Positions 17,575-27,230 of a stretch of 64,000 bases of DNA are shown here, in pieces (position 1 is the stretch's first letter; each line of letters opens with the position of its first letter). The stretch comes from JBJYIN01 sp046237015 (GTDB lineage Bacteria; Pseudomonadota; Gammaproteobacteria; Enterobacterales; Enterobacteriaceae). The position numbers and the translations under genes are program-made. The stretch spans positions 1-64,000 of the forward strand of contig NZ_JBJYIN010000016.1 of the NCBI RefSeq assembly GCF_046237015.1, written 5' to 3'. A model generated the notes under the pieces. The model was not told the DNA's origin. It searched no databases and worked only from the letters and a program-made list of their open reading frames with translations.

Positions 17575-18573
17575 ATGTTTGCTGTTATTGACTGTGGTTC
17601 AACAAATACGCGCGTTTATCTTATTAAAGATAAAAGCGTTGTCGCAAAAAAAGAAATTCCCATCGGTGTGAATAGCACGGCGGCAAACGGAAATAATACG
17701 GCGTTAAAGGAAGGTATCGCTTCTGGTTTTCAACAGCTTTTGGATCAGGAAAAAATAACGCTGTGTGATGTCCGCTTTGCTATTGCTTCGGGAATGATTA
17801 CGTCAAATCTTGGACTCGTTGAAATTCCTCATTTGGAAGCACCGGTAAATATTGACGATCTCGCTAAATTTGCACAGAAATATCGTTCATCGGATATTTT
17901 TCCGCTTGATATTCCTGTGGTTTTCATTCCTGGAATTAAAAATCAAGCAGGCGCCGGTGGATGGGAAAACATTGCGAATCTGGATTTGATGCGTGGCGAG
18001 GAAACTCAGGCAATTGGTGTGCTCAGCCGCTATCGCCCTTCATTACCATGTACCATCATTGAATTAGGTTCTACGACTAAGTTGATTCACATTGATGGTC
18101 AAGGGCGAATTGCCGGTAGCATTACGTCTCTGAGTGGGCAAGTTTATGCCGCAGTATTAAAAGAAACCTTTATTGGTTCGAGCGTAAAAAGTACCGAGGT
18201 AAATGAACCCATCTTCTCGGAGACGATATTAAATGCAGCGTACGCCAGCGTTCAGCAAAGTGGCTTATTACGCTCTTTCCTGTTAACTCGCTTTATTCAG
18301 TTTGCATTGGATACTCAGGCTGCTGAGCGGAAATTATTCTGCGAAGCGGTGCTTGCTGCGGATGATATGAAACTTTTCTCGGATGCAAAACAACAGGGCT
18401 TTGATTTAGGCGGGGATATTATTTTTGTGGGTAATGAAAACCGCTGCAAAATTTATCAGTACATGATGAAAACATTCCTCGGCTTCGAACGTCCTGCTAT
18501 GCAGATCACGACGCGTGAGGATATCGACATGCTGGTTGTGGACGGCGCTGGGTATATCGCCGAAAAAATTTAG
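17575..18573 (+). CDS. 2-dehydro-3-deoxygalactonokinase (DgoK) family, paralogue 1
   Basis: This 332-residue sugar-acid kinase of the DgoK family would phosphorylate 2-keto-3-deoxy-galactonate or a related acid at C6. The ASKHA phosphate motif is DCGSTNTRVYLI (residues 6-17). Family segments IASGMITSNLGLVEIPH, FIPGIKN and MRGEETQAIGVL follow. I use ATG 17575, since AAGAGG (17559-17564) precedes it; a GTG at 17557 is upstream. It is followed 37 bases later by a clearly homologous gene. Differences at otherwise matching positions suggest different substrates or a heteromer, but neither is shown. Confidence 0.85.
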   Translation: MFAVIDCGSTNTRVYLIKDKSVVAKKEIPIGVNSTAANGNNTALKEGIASGFQQLLDQEKITLCDVRFAIASGMITSNLGLVEIPHLEAPVNIDDLAKFAQKYRSSDIFPLDIPVVFIPGIKNQAGAGGWENIANLDLMRGEETQAIGVLSRYRPSLPCTIIELGSTTKLIHIDGQGRIAGSITSLSGQVYAAVLKETFIGSSVKSTEVNEPIFSETILNAAYASVQQSGLLRSFLLTRFIQFALDTQAAERKLFCEAVLAADDMKLFSDAKQQGFDLGGDIIFVGNENRCKIYQYMMKTFLGFERPAMQITTREDIDMLVVDGAGYIAEKI

Positions 18574-18610
18574 TTGAGCCCATTATAGGCTTGATGCACA
18601 GGGGAAAAAT

Positions 18611-19603
18611 ATGTATTCCGTAACGATTGATACCGGTACAACTAATACGCGGGTGTTTGTCTGGCAGCATAACGATATTATTGCTGAAGCCAGCCAACCT
18701 GTTGGCGTGCGTGATACTGCGATTACCGGGAGTAAAGAGACATTAACGAACGGTGTGAAAACGGCAATTCAGGCCGCGTTAGAAAAAGCAGCACTGCCCG
18801 CTGATGCGAAAATCACATTTTTATCTTCTGGGATGATCACGTCCAACGTAGGGCTGTGTGAAATTCCACATGTTGTCGCACCTGCCGGGATAGCTGAGCT
18901 GTCTGGTGGCATGGTTCAGGCGAACCTGCCGGATGTCATCGATCAACCAATCTGGTTCATCCCCGGAATCCGCAATAATAGTCAGGGGGTTACCGCCGAA
19001 AACTGTGAAATGATGGATGTCATGCGCGGTGAAGAGGTAGAAACCATCGGTGTACTCGCGGCGCTGGATGTGAAAGGGCCAGCACTGATTATTCAACCGG
19101 GTTCGCATTCCAAATTTATAAAAGTGGATGCGGAAAATCGTATCGAAGGGTGTGTGACGACCATTGCAGGTGAATTGCTGGATGTCATTACTCAACGGAC
19201 CATTCTGGCAAGTTCTCTGAAGCACCAGTTTGCTAGCGAAATAGAAACGGAATATCTGTTACAAGGCGCGAAAGATTGTGCCGCAGTAGGGTTGGCCCGC
19301 AGCTGTTTCTCTGTACGTATTCTGGATATGTTCGGTAAGCTGAGTGATAACCAGAAAGCAAATTATCTGCTGGGCGCAGTATTGCAAACCGATATTCTGG
19401 CAATTAAAAACAGTAAAGCGTTGAATATATCTTCAGATACCACTCTGGTTGTGTGTGGTAAAAAAATATTAAAGCATGCGTTTGAAACATTAATAAAAGA
19501 AGATGCATTTTTTAATGGGGAAATGATTGTCATTGATGATAACCAGCCATCACTGTCCGGATTAGGTGCGCTGGCAATCGCACGTTTCGGAAAAATAATT
19601 TAA
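18611..19603 (+). CDS. 2-dehydro-3-deoxygalactonokinase (DgoK) family, paralogue 2
   Basis: This 330-residue homologue of the preceding gene has TIDTGTTNTRVFVW near the N-terminus, LSSGMITSNVGLCEIPHV, WFIPGIRNN and MRGEEVETIGVLAALD. It is closer to typical DgoK in the central QPGSHSKFIKVD segment, where paralogue 1 has ELGSTTKLIHID. With the aldolase gene downstream it would complete a KDGal to KDPGal to pyruvate plus glyceraldehyde 3-phosphate route. The tandem arrangement indicates an old duplication that has diverged. Confidence 0.88.
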   Translation: MYSVTIDTGTTNTRVFVWQHNDIIAEASQPVGVRDTAITGSKETLTNGVKTAIQAALEKAALPADAKITFLSSGMITSNVGLCEIPHVVAPAGIAELSGGMVQANLPDVIDQPIWFIPGIRNNSQGVTAENCEMMDVMRGEEVETIGVLAALDVKGPALIIQPGSHSKFIKVDAENRIEGCVTTIAGELLDVITQRTILASSLKHQFASEIETEYLLQGAKDCAAVGLARSCFSVRILDMFGKLSDNQKANYLLGAVLQTDILAIKNSKALNISSDTTLVVCGKKILKHAFETLIKEDAFFNGEMIVIDDNQPSLSGLGALAIARFGKII

Positions 19604-19623
19604 TGAAGTGGTATATCGCCTGA

Positions 19624-19671
19624 TTTATTAAATACGTGGTTTGTTAAACACATAGTTTATTAAATAAGTGG
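19624..19671. repeat. 16-bp direct repeat upstream of the MFS gene
   Basis: TTTATTAAATACGTGG (19624-19639) and TTTATTAAATAAGTGG (19656-19671) differ at one position and begin 32 bases apart, about three helical turns. They lie in the 116-base AT-rich gap before the transporter and could be operator sites or a small duplication. Confidence 0.5.
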
Positions 19672-19719
19672 TCGATTAATTACCTCTTACCCTACAAGTA
19701 TTACTATAGGAATATAACG

Positions 19720-21027
19720 ATGAGTACTATTGTTAATACGCAAGCTGCAAGTAAAAAGATCGGCAAAAAAAGATGGTTTGTCGTTTTCTTATTGTTGCTC
19801 GGCGGTATTATTAACTATCTGGATCGCGCTGCACTCTCTATTGCCGCACCCGATATGATGAAAGATCTTCACCTGACAAATACCGATATTGGTTTAATGG
19901 GATCTGTATTTGCGCTCATTTATGCCATGTGCCAGTTGCCTTCCGGCTGGTTAGTCGACAAGTTTGGTCCGAAAAAGATGTATGGCTGGGCTATCGGTTT
20001 ATGGAGCGGCGCAACCATGTTGACCGGAGCCTGTAGCAATTTAGTAACGTTGCTGTTTGCTCGCGGTATTTTGGGCATAACGGAAGCACCATGCTGGCCG
20101 GGAGCAGCCAAGATCACGGCTTCCTGGTTCCCCAAAAATGAACGTGCGCTTGCTACCGGTTTTTGGGATGCTGCCTCTAAGTGGGGGCCTGCGATTGCTC
20201 CACCGATTCTGGTTGCCATTATTGTTCCTTTTGGCTGGCGCTCTCTGTTTTATATCGCCGGTGGCATTGGTCTGGTTTTTCTGGTGTTTTTCATCTTTGC
20301 TTATCATCAACCGGAAAAGCATCCGTCAATCACCAAAGAAGAACTGGATTATATTAAAGAAGGCGGCGGCGGTACTGCTGAGAAATTAGGTAAAAGTGAG
20401 ACCAATATTAGTTGGGGATCGTTATTCAAATATAAATGTGTATGGGGAATGATCCTGGGGTGGTTTTGCTATGTGTGGATGATGAATATTTTCACCACCT
20501 TCCTGCCACTCTATTTAATGAAAACGCAGAATATCGAACTTAAAGCATTAGGTATTTACGCCAGTATTCCTTATTTCGGCGGTATTGTCGGTGCCATCGG
20601 TGGCGGATATCTTTCCAAATGGCTGATGGATAAAAATATATTCCGTGATTCGCTGGTGGCCAAGCGCGTGACAATCAGTGTCTCCGCTTTGTTAGCCGGA
20701 GTGGCGGTGGTCGCTATTCCGTTTGCGACCAGCCTCACGGGAACGTTGGCACTGTTAGTCGTGGCGATGGCGTTACTGTCAGCGCTCTCTGCGACCGGAT
20801 GGGCGTTACCGGGCGATGTTGCTCCTGCTTCGATGGTGGCCTCTGTTGGTAGTATCCAGAACTTTGGTGGTTACTTCGCTGGTTCACTGTCTCCTCTGGT
20901 GACCGGGATGATCGCCGATGCGACTGGGTCTTACACCATGGCGTTTGTCAGCGGCGGCATTATTGCCGGTTGTGCGGCACTTTGTTACTGGTTCATCGTC
21001 AGAAAGCCGATCGAGGCCACGGAATAA
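19720..21027 (+). CDS. MFS sugar-acid transporter (anion:cation symporter family)
   Basis: This 435-residue permease with 12 predicted helices belongs to the anion:cation symporter branch that includes ExuT, GudP and DgoT. The cytosolic N-terminus leads into NYLDRAALSIAAPDM in helix 1, followed by the conserved loop GWLVDKFGPKK. It is placed between the two kinases and the aldolase, so a hexonate such as galactonate or a 2-keto-3-deoxy acid is a sensible substrate (inference). It is followed by a terminator-like hairpin in front of the aldolase gene. Confidence 0.88.
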   Translation: MSTIVNTQAASKKIGKKRWFVVFLLLLGGIINYLDRAALSIAAPDMMKDLHLTNTDIGLMGSVFALIYAMCQLPSGWLVDKFGPKKMYGWAIGLWSGATMLTGACSNLVTLLFARGILGITEAPCWPGAAKITASWFPKNERALATGFWDAASKWGPAIAPPILVAIIVPFGWRSLFYIAGGIGLVFLVFFIFAYHQPEKHPSITKEELDYIKEGGGGTAEKLGKSETNISWGSLFKYKCVWGMILGWFCYVWMMNIFTTFLPLYLMKTQNIELKALGIYASIPYFGGIVGAIGGGYLSKWLMDKNIFRDSLVAKRVTISVSALLAGVAVVAIPFATSLTGTLALLVVAMALLSALSATGWALPGDVAPASMVASVGSIQNFGGYFAGSLSPLVTGMIADATGSYTMAFVSGGIIAGCAALCYWFIVRKPIEATE

Positions 21028-21036
21028 TCTAATCTC

Positions 21037-21058
21037 AAGGCGACGTGAGTCGCCTTTT
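21037..21058 (+). terminator. Hairpin after the MFS gene
   Basis: AAGGCGAC (21037-21044) pairs with GTCGCCTT (21049-21056) around GTGA, then TTG. The T-run is short, so termination may be partial and leave the aldolase gene 41 bases downstream under reduced read-through. Confidence 0.6.
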
Positions 21059-21098
21059 GCAGTTTGTTGTATTTATTCATAGCGTTATGAGGTTATCA

Positions 21099-21767
21099 AT
21101 GATTAAGCACCGAGTGATTCGTGCCATAGAAGAAACTGGCATTATTGCTATCGTCAGAGGAACGAAACCGGAGGAAGTGCTGCCGGTTGCGCGAGCGCTT
21201 TATGAAGGAGGGATTCGCGTTCTGGAGGTAACCTGTAATTCAGCAGGCTATCTGTCCAGTATTGAAGCGCTGAATGCGGAACTGGGGGACCGGATGTGGA
21301 TCGGTGCAGGAACGGTCATCAATCCGGTGATGGCTCAGTTGGTGATGGATGCGGGGGCCAACTTTGTGCTATCGCCAGATTTTAATCCTCAGGTTGTTTC
21401 CATGGTGCATGAAAAACAGAAGCTGATGATCCCTGCGGTCGTGACGCCATCGGAAATTTTACAAGCCTGTCGGCTAGGCGTTGATCTACTGAAACTATTT
21501 CCAGCGAATGGATTGGGTGTCAGTTACTTAAAAGAGTTACAAGGCCCATTGAATAATTTGTCTATTATTCCCGTTGGCGGCGTGACGCTGAACAATGTTG
21601 CTGATTTTGCTCAGGCTGGCGCGTTTGCCGTTGGCGTCGGGAGTGAATTAATCAATAAAACGCTGATTGCCTCGGGAGACTGGCAGGAACTTACCCAGCT
21701 AGCCGGAAAATTTATTCAGCGTTTCCGTGAAAACAAAAAAAGGGATACGTGTTCTTACCCCAATTAA
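21099..21767 (+). CDS. 2-keto-3-deoxy-6-phosphogluconate/galactonate aldolase (Eda/DgoA family)
   Basis: This 222-residue class I aldolase cleaves KDPG or KDPGal to pyruvate and glyceraldehyde 3-phosphate. The catalytic Glu is in VLEVTCNS and the Schiff-base Lys in LLKLFPANGLGVSYLKELQGP; the phosphate site is PVGGV. I choose ATG 21099 with TGAGG ahead of it; the frame open from 21045 begins within the upstream hairpin. Context with two DgoK-like kinases favours KDPGal as substrate, but Eda itself cannot be excluded. Confidence 0.88.
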   Translation: MIKHRVIRAIEETGIIAIVRGTKPEEVLPVARALYEGGIRVLEVTCNSAGYLSSIEALNAELGDRMWIGAGTVINPVMAQLVMDAGANFVLSPDFNPQVVSMVHEKQKLMIPAVVTPSEILQACRLGVDLLKLFPANGLGVSYLKELQGPLNNLSIIPVGGVTLNNVADFAQAGAFAVGVGSELINKTLIASGDWQELTQLAGKFIQRFRENKKRDTCSYPN

Positions 21768-21922
21768 TCAAGGACAGAATACCCGGTGAACAGCACATAA
21801 GATCCGTGCTTCCTTTACCGGGTACCCGTGGTTGTGGAGGGATCGCTCATCTATCTTTTTGGTTCGATCGCCGATGTTATCTTGTATAATGCGCCGCAGG
21901 AGAATTTATTGAGGCGGATGGT

Positions 21923-22720
21923 GTGGAAAAAATTAATCGCTCGGTAGCCAGAGCGTTAGATATGTTGGAGTTAGTGGCAAATACTCATGATGAGTTGACC
22001 ATCACAGAAATCAGTAAACAGCTCGGTATTCCGAAAAGTACGACTTTCGATATCATCTACACGCTGGTCGACAAAGGTTATCTTGATATTGCCAACCCGC
22101 GAGTGAAATCGTTCAAGTTGGGTCTGAAATTATTTCAGACGGGGGCGGTTTACCTCGATCAAACACCATTCTACGAAGTGGCTCGTCCTATTCTGGAAGA
22201 TCTTGCCGCCAAAGCTCAGGAAACGTCTTTTCTGGCGATGGAAAACGATGGTTTTCTGGTTTACCTCGATAAAGTAGAGAGCGCGGCGTCGGTGCGCACC
22301 TCCGCTCGTATTGGGTCGAATAACCCAATGTATTGCACGGGCCTTGGCAAAGCGCTTCTGGCATCCATGTCAGATGAGCAGGTGAAAGCGATCCTGCAAC
22401 AAACCGGCGGACTAAAACCGGTCACGCCATTTACCATCGTTGATGAAACTCGCTTTTTTGGTGTGCTGAATGAAGCGCGTCAGCGCGGCTACGTGATTGA
22501 CGATCGTGAACATAACTCCGAGGTTTTCTGCGTAGCGGCACCTATTTATAACGCTCGCGGTAAAACACAAGCTGCCATCAGTATTGCCAGCCTGTTTTCG
22601 AAGGTGAAAGATAATCCCAGCCGTGTCGAGGAACTCGGGCAGCTCATTTCCGAAGCCGCACTTTCGCTGTCGCGTCGTATTGGTTTTCGTGGTGAGCAAC
22701 TGTTTGAAGAGTTCCGGTAA
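21923..22720 (+). CDS. IclR-family transcriptional regulator
   Basis: This 265-residue regulator has an N-terminal winged helix (RALDMLELVANTHDELTITEISKQLGIPKSTTFDI, residues about 10-44) and a C-terminal effector domain with IGSNNPMYCTGLGKALLA. The GTG start at 21923 follows GAGG (21911-21914). It follows the kinase-transporter-aldolase genes on the same strand and probably controls them. KdgR, the pectin-catabolism repressor of Pectobacterium, belongs to the same family and also senses a 2-keto-3-deoxy acid, so a similar effector is plausible (inference). Confidence 0.92.
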   Translation: MEKINRSVARALDMLELVANTHDELTITEISKQLGIPKSTTFDIIYTLVDKGYLDIANPRVKSFKLGLKLFQTGAVYLDQTPFYEVARPILEDLAAKAQETSFLAMENDGFLVYLDKVESAASVRTSARIGSNNPMYCTGLGKALLASMSDEQVKAILQQTGGLKPVTPFTIVDETRFFGVLNEARQRGYVIDDREHNSEVFCVAAPIYNARGKTQAAISIASLFSKVKDNPSRVEELGQLISEAALSLSRRIGFRGEQLFEEFR

Positions 22721-22829
22721 CAGCCTGTCTATCGCAATATTTTCTCTCCATGTCCGCTAACGGTACGTGCAATCTGGCATGTACCGTCTTATTATCAGGC
22801 GCTGATTCTTCCTTATTCGGGGTTCAGCT

Positions 22830-23405
22830 ATGTCATCGCCAATCACTCTCATCGAAAAGAAACTGCTATCCGATAACTGGTATATTCTGCATAAATATAC
22901 TTTTGATTTAAAAAGAAATAATGGTGGTGTGGTACGTCAGGTTCGTGAGGTTTACGATCGGGGGGATGGTGCGACAATCCTGTTGTACAACCGGGCGAAA
23001 GGCACGGTCATTCTGACAAAACAATTCCGAATTCCTACCTACGTCAACGGCAATGAAAGTGGCATGTTGCTGGAAGCCTGCGCCGGTTTGCTGGACGATC
23101 ATTCACCAGAAGAATGTATCCGTAACGAGGCAATTGAAGAAACAGGTTATGCGATCGGTAATGTAGAGAAATTGTTTGATGCCTACATGTCTCCTGGCAG
23201 TGTGACGGAGCGATTGCATTTTTTCGCCGCAGAATACGATGAGTCATTACGGGAAAATGCGGGCGGTGGCGTAGAAGATGAAGATATCGAAGTGCTGGAG
23301 TTGCCATTCAGCGAAGCCATCGCGATGATGAAAGATGGTCGAATCAAAGACGGTAAAACGATTATGTTGTTACAGCACGCGATCATTCGCGGCTGGTTTG
23401 CCTGA
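22830..23405 (+). CDS. nudK: GDP-mannose pyrophosphatase NudK
   Basis: This 191-residue Nudix hydrolase, the same length as E. coli NudK, cleaves GDP-mannose and related nucleotide sugars. The Nudix box is visible from [23 protein letters not shown], with the REx2EE-type catalytic core as NEAIEETG. The family signature [16 protein letters not shown] and the acidic [15 protein letters not shown] near residue 150 are conserved. It is transcribed toward the transketolase gene, from which it is separated by a bidirectional terminator. Confidence 0.95.
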   Translation: MSSPITLIEKKLLSDNWYILHKYTFDLKRNNGGVVRQVREVYDRGDGATILLYNRAKGTVILTKQFRIPTYVNGNESGMLLEACAGLLDDHSPEECIRNEAIEETGYAIGNVEKLFDAYMSPGSVTERLHFFAAEYDESLRENAGGGVEDEDIEVLELPFSEAIAMMKDGRIKDGKTIMLLQHAIIRGWFA

Positions 23406-23411
23406 TGACGT

Positions 23412-23441
23412 CAGGCCACCAGTGTCTATTCTGGTGGCCTG
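23412..23441. terminator. Bidirectional hairpin between nudK and tkt
   Basis: CAGGCCACCAG (23412-23422) pairs perfectly with CTGGTGGCCTG (23431-23441) around an eight-base loop. It lies between convergent genes and ends both transcripts, although the T-run is weak. Confidence 0.65.
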
Positions 23442-23455
23442 TATTCTCGCGTTGG

Positions 23456-25450
23456 TTATTTCAATAATGCCTGTGCTTTTTCCACCACGTTATCGACGGT
23501 GAAGCCGAACTCTTCGAACAACAGTTCAGCCGGAGCCGATTCGCCGAAGCTCGTCATGCCGACAATCGCGCCGTTCAGGCCCACGTACTTGAACCAGTAG
23601 TCCGCGATACCCGCTTCAATTGCCACGCGCGCCGATACCGCTTTCGGCAGCACCGCTTCACGGTAGGCCGCATCCTGCTTGTCGAACGCATCCGTTGACG
23701 GCATCGACACCACGCGCACCTTGCGGCCTGCGGCAGTCAGCTTGTCATACGCCCCAACCGCCAGTTCGACTTCTGAACCGGTGGCAATCAGGATCAATTC
23801 TGGCTGCCCGTCACTGTCTTTCAGCACGTAACCGCCTTTTGCCACGTTTGCCAGCTGTTCCACGGTACGTGGCTGCTGTGCCAGATTCTGACGGGACAGG
23901 ATGAGCGATGTCGGGCCGTCCTGACGCTCAATGGCGTATTTCCACGCCACTGCCGTTTCCACCTGGTCTGCCGGACGCCAGTTGCTCATGTTCGGCGTCA
24001 CGCGCAGGCTGGCCAGCTGTTCAACCGGCTGGTGCGTCGGGCCGTCTTCACCCAGACCGATAGAATCGTGGGTGTAAACGTAGATGCTGCGGATTTTCAT
24101 CAGCGCGGCCATACGCACGGCATTACGCGCGTATTCCACAAACATCAGGAAGGTTGCGGTATACGGTACAAAGCCGCCGTGCAGCGCAATCCCGTTGGCA
24201 ATCGCCGTCATGCCGAATTCACGCACGCCGTAGTGAATGTAGTTACCCGCGTGGTCTTTATCCAGCGAGACCGAGCCGGACCAGATGGTCAGGTTGCTCG
24301 GTGCCAGGTCGGCAGAGCCGCCGAGGAATTCCGGCAACAGTTTGCCGTAGGCTTCCAGCGCGTTCTGTGAGGCTTTACGGCTGGCGATTTTCGCCGGATT
24401 GGCCTGCAAATCGTCGATAAATTTCTGTGCGTCCGCCTGCCAGCTGGCTGGCAGCTCACCGCTGGTGCGACGTTTGAACTCGGCAGCCAGTTCCGGGTAG
24501 GCGCTGGCGTAGGCGGCAAACGCCTCGTCCCAGGCCGCTTCCTTACGCTGACCAGCCGGTTTGGCATCCCATGCCGCATAGATATCAGCAGGAATGTCAA
24601 ACGGCGCGTGCGTCCAGCCCAGTTGTTCACGGGAGGCCGCCACTTCTGCATCACCCAGCGGCGCGCCGTGGGAGTCATGCGTACCGGCCTTGTTCGGTGA
24701 ACCGAAGCCAATCACGGTTTTGCACATCAGCAGCGATGGTTTGTCTGTGACAAGCTGCGCTTCGCCGATGGCGCGTTTGATGGCGTCCGCATCGTGACCG
24801 TCCACGCCACGCACCACGTGCCAGCCGTAGGCTTCAAAGCGGGCCGCGGTATCGTCGGTAAACCAGCCTTCAACGTGGCCGTCGATGGAGATACCGTTGT
24901 CATCATAAAACGCGGTCAGCTTGCCGAGCTTCATGGTGCCGGCCAGCGAGCAGACTTCGTGGGAAATCCCTTCCATCATGCAGCCATCGCCGAGGAAAGC
25001 GTAGGTGTGATGGTCGACAATCTCGTGGCCCGGACGGTTGAACTGCGCCGCCAGCGTGCGCTCGGCAATCGCCATACCCACTGCGTTGGCAATCCCCTGA
25101 CCCAGCGGGCCGGTGGTGGTTTCTACGCCAGCGGTGTAGCCGTATTCCGGGTGACCCGGGGTTTTGGAGTGCAGTTGGCGGAAATTTTTCAGTTCTTCAA
25201 TCGGCAGGTCGTAGCCAGAAAGGTGCAGCAGGCTGTAAATCAGCATGGAGGCGTGGCCGTTGGACAGCACGAAGCGGTCGCGGTTGGCCCAGTTGGGATT
25301 AGCCGGATTATGGTTGAGGTAATCGCGCCACAGCACTTCGGCGATATCCGCCATACCCATCGGTGCACCCGGATGACCGGACTTCGCTTTTTGCACACCA
25401 TCCATGCTCAGCGCACGGATAGCATTGGCAAGTTCTTTACGAGAGGACAT
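23456..25450 (-). CDS. tktB: Transketolase (TktB/TktA type)
   Basis: This 664-residue thiamine-diphosphate enzyme moves two-carbon units in the non-oxidative pentose phosphate pathway. The ThDP motif starts at [10 protein letters not shown] and ends near the Asn in [10 protein letters not shown]. The N-terminal [16 protein letters not shown] and the central [17 protein letters not shown] loop are intact. It is 15 bases downstream of transaldolase on the same strand, as in the E. coli talA-tktB operon. Here the pair sits beside genes that generate erythrose 4-phosphate, its substrate. GC content is higher than most of the window. Confidence 0.95.
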   Translation of the reverse strand: MSSRKELANAIRALSMDGVQKAKSGHPGAPMGMADIAEVLWRDYLNHNPANPNWANRDRFVLSNGHASMLIYSLLHLSGYDLPIEELKNFRQLHSKTPGHPEYGYTAGVETTTGPLGQGIANAVGMAIAERTLAAQFNRPGHEIVDHHTYAFLGDGCMMEGISHEVCSLAGTMKLGKLTAFYDDNGISIDGHVEGWFTDDTAARFEAYGWHVVRGVDGHDADAIKRAIGEAQLVTDKPSLLMCKTVIGFGSPNKAGTHDSHGAPLGDAEVAASREQLGWTHAPFDIPADIYAAWDAKPAGQRKEAAWDEAFAAYASAYPELAAEFKRRTSGELPASWQADAQKFIDDLQANPAKIASRKASQNALEAYGKLLPEFLGGSADLAPSNLTIWSGSVSLDKDHAGNYIHYGVREFGMTAIANGIALHGGFVPYTATFLMFVEYARNAVRMAALMKIRSIYVYTHDSIGLGEDGPTHQPVEQLASLRVTPNMSNWRPADQVETAVAWKYAIERQDGPTSLILSRQNLAQQPRTVEQLANVAKGGYVLKDSDGQPELILIATGSEVELAVGAYDKLTAAGRKVRVVSMPSTDAFDKQDAAYREAVLPKAVSARVAIEAGIADYWFKYVGLNGAIVGMTSFGESAPAELLFEEFGFTVDNVVEKAQALLK

Positions 25451-25465
25451 GCTTTACTCCAGACG

Positions 25466-26416
25466 TTACAGCTTGGCCGCCAACAGCGCTTCCAGCTTTT
25501 GTTGATCGGCAGCGAACAGACGAATGCCTTCCGCCAGTTTATCGACGGCCATCGGATCCTGATGGTGCTCCCAGCGGAATTCAGCTTCAGATAGCGGCGA
25601 AGGATGATGGAACGCTTCGGTTGATGGCGTCAGTTGGCGTTCAACGGGCGCATCGCTGTTTTTCAACTGATCCAACAGCGCAGGAGAGATCGTCAGGCGA
25701 TCGCATCCCGCCAGCGCCAGAATCTGTTCCACTTTGCGGAAGCTGGCACCCATGATCACCGTTTGGTAGCGATGGCGTTTGTAATAGTCATAGATATTAC
25801 GCACGGAGATCACACCGGGATCGATCTCGGCCTGATAGTCGCTGGTGGGTTGTTTTTCCTGATACCAGTCATAAATCCGACCCACAAACGGAGAGATCAG
25901 AAAGACGCCCGCTTCGGCGCACGCACGTGCCTGCGCGAACGAGAACAGTAGCGTCAGGTTGCAGTTGATCCCTTCTTTTTCCAGCTCCTCGGCGGCGCGA
26001 ATCCCTTCCCAGGTGGCGGCGAGCTTGATCAGAATACGTGAACGTGGAATGTCTTTTTCCTGATACATTCCGATCAGTTTGCGGGCTTTCGCCACGCACA
26101 TACCGCGATCGAACGAGAGGCGGGCATCCACTTCGGTGGATATGCGCCCTGGAATGCTTTTCAACACTTCCGCCCCGATGTTGACCGCCAGTCGGTCGCT
26201 GGCGTTGATGAGCTGGGTCTCTTTGCTACCGCCTTGCTGATGTGCGTAGGCAATCGCGTCATCAAACAGCGGCTGATACTGCGGTAGCGTTGCGGCCTTC
26301 AGGATCAGGGACGGGTTGGTGGTGGCATCTTGCGGTGAAAACTGACGAATAGAGTCGATATCGCCGCTGTCGGCGACGACCACGGTAAATTGTTTAAGGG
26401 CGTCGAGTTGGTTCAT
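25466..26416 (-). CDS. talA: Transaldolase (TalA type)
   Basis: This 316-residue class I transaldolase, the same length as E. coli TalA, transfers dihydroxyacetone between sugar phosphates. It takes erythrose 4-phosphate plus fructose 6-phosphate to sedoheptulose 7-phosphate and back. The Schiff-base Lys lies in [12 protein letters not shown] (about residue 132), with DATTNPSL near the N-terminus. The start at 26416 gives [10 protein letters not shown]; the longer frame to 26530 has no family match. It is cotranscribed with transketolase and is followed upstream by the RpiB-type gene, so these genes can feed the erythrulose route into central metabolism. Confidence 0.96.
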   Translation of the reverse strand: MNQLDALKQFTVVVADSGDIDSIRQFSPQDATTNPSLILKAATLPQYQPLFDDAIAYAHQQGGSKETQLINASDRLAVNIGAEVLKSIPGRISTEVDARLSFDRGMCVAKARKLIGMYQEKDIPRSRILIKLAATWEGIRAAEELEKEGINCNLTLLFSFAQARACAEAGVFLISPFVGRIYDWYQEKQPTSDYQAEIDPGVISVRNIYDYYKRHRYQTVIMGASFRKVEQILALAGCDRLTISPALLDQLKNSDAPVERQLTPSTEAFHHPSPLSEAEFRWEHHQDPMAVDKLAEGIRLFAADQQKLEALLAAKL

Positions 26417-26550
26417 GAGTGGGCTCCTTGGCATAGCAAAAAAGGCAATGAGCGGAGTCGAATCCGCCGCGCTATGCCACACTGCACCATTAGTGGGCAG
26501 AATGACATGCGCTTTTTCTGATTGCTGCAATTGGAAAAGAGTCTGGAGGG

Positions 26551-26587
26551 GGATTCGCCACTGGCGGTGGCGTGCCTACGCGAATCC
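26551..26587. repeat. Inverted repeat between talA and the RpiB-type gene
   Basis: GGATTCGC (26551-26558) and GCGAATCC (26580-26587) pair, and the loop itself holds GCCAC/GTGGC. On the minus strand it lies just after the RpiB-type gene and before talA, so it may attenuate read-through between them. Confidence 0.4.
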
Positions 26588-26615
26588 GCGGCCCGTTTTA
26601 GCTGGCCAACCGTGC

Positions 26616-27074
26616 TTAACGGGCATTTTCCTGATGCTCGTAATAGCTGATCTTTTCAACCTTTGGCGCAGAACCACCGCCTTCAAACTCAGACTCCAGC
26701 CAGGCGCCAACGATCTCTTTTGCCAGTTCAGGGCCGATAACCCGGGCACCCAGAGCGATCACCTGCGCATCGTTACTTTTTCTGGCTCGTTGAGCGGAAT
26801 AGGTGTCATGACACTGAGCAGCGCGAATGCCATTGACCTTATTCGCCACGATACTCATGCCGATCCCGGTGCCGCATAGCAGGATCCCACGCTGGTGTTT
26901 GCCGTCTTTAATCGCATGCGCCAGCGTATAGGCGACATCGGGGTAGATCGGATTTTCCCCGGTGGGATCGTAGCTGTAGTCGGTTACCGTCAGCCCTTTC
27001 TGCTGTAAGTAATCAGTAATCGTGTTTTTCAGATCAATCGCGGCGCTGTCTGCACCAATTGCAATCGAGAGCAT
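26616..27074 (-). CDS. derI: RpiB/LacAB-family isomerase, D-erythrulose 4-phosphate isomerase-like (DerI)
   Basis: This 152-residue sugar-phosphate isomerase keeps the RpiB active-site Cys in LLCGTGIGMSIVANKV (about residues 64-79) and the SNDAQVIALGARVIG segment. RpiB family members isomerise ribose 5-phosphate, but in the erythrulose pathway described in mycobacteria and in apionate degraders, a member (DerI) converts D-erythrulose 4-phosphate to D-erythrose 4-phosphate. The neighbours here (LerK-like, LerI-like, OiaC-like and ApnO-like genes) support that role. It is divergent from them, with a shared control region. Ribose 5-phosphate isomerase B remains possible. Confidence 0.85.
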   Translation of the reverse strand: MLSIAIGADSAAIDLKNTITDYLQQKGLTVTDYSYDPTGENPIYPDVAYTLAHAIKDGKHQRGILLCGTGIGMSIVANKVNGIRAAQCHDTYSAQRARKSNDAQVIALGARVIGPELAKEIVGAWLESEFEGGGSAPKVEKISYYEHQENAR

Positions 27075-27230
27075 ATCTATCTCCTGCCTGGCTGAGGGTC
27101 AAAGTGAGCCTGATATGTCGCTTTTGTTAGGTTATTTATAAAAAACATTAATAAACAACGATTAACGAGAATCTCTCTGCATGATTCTGTACATTTCCGG
27201 CCTTTTCATGGCTAAACATATACCGCTTTT

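Noticed and set aside
24794..25594. A 266-residue ORF on the plus strand
   Set aside because: It is antisense to transketolase and transaldolase, with no family features; an effect of GC-rich codon use.
26616..27074. A plain ribose 5-phosphate isomerase B
   Set aside because: Not excluded, but the linked LerK and LerI genes make the erythrulose 4-phosphate role more likely.
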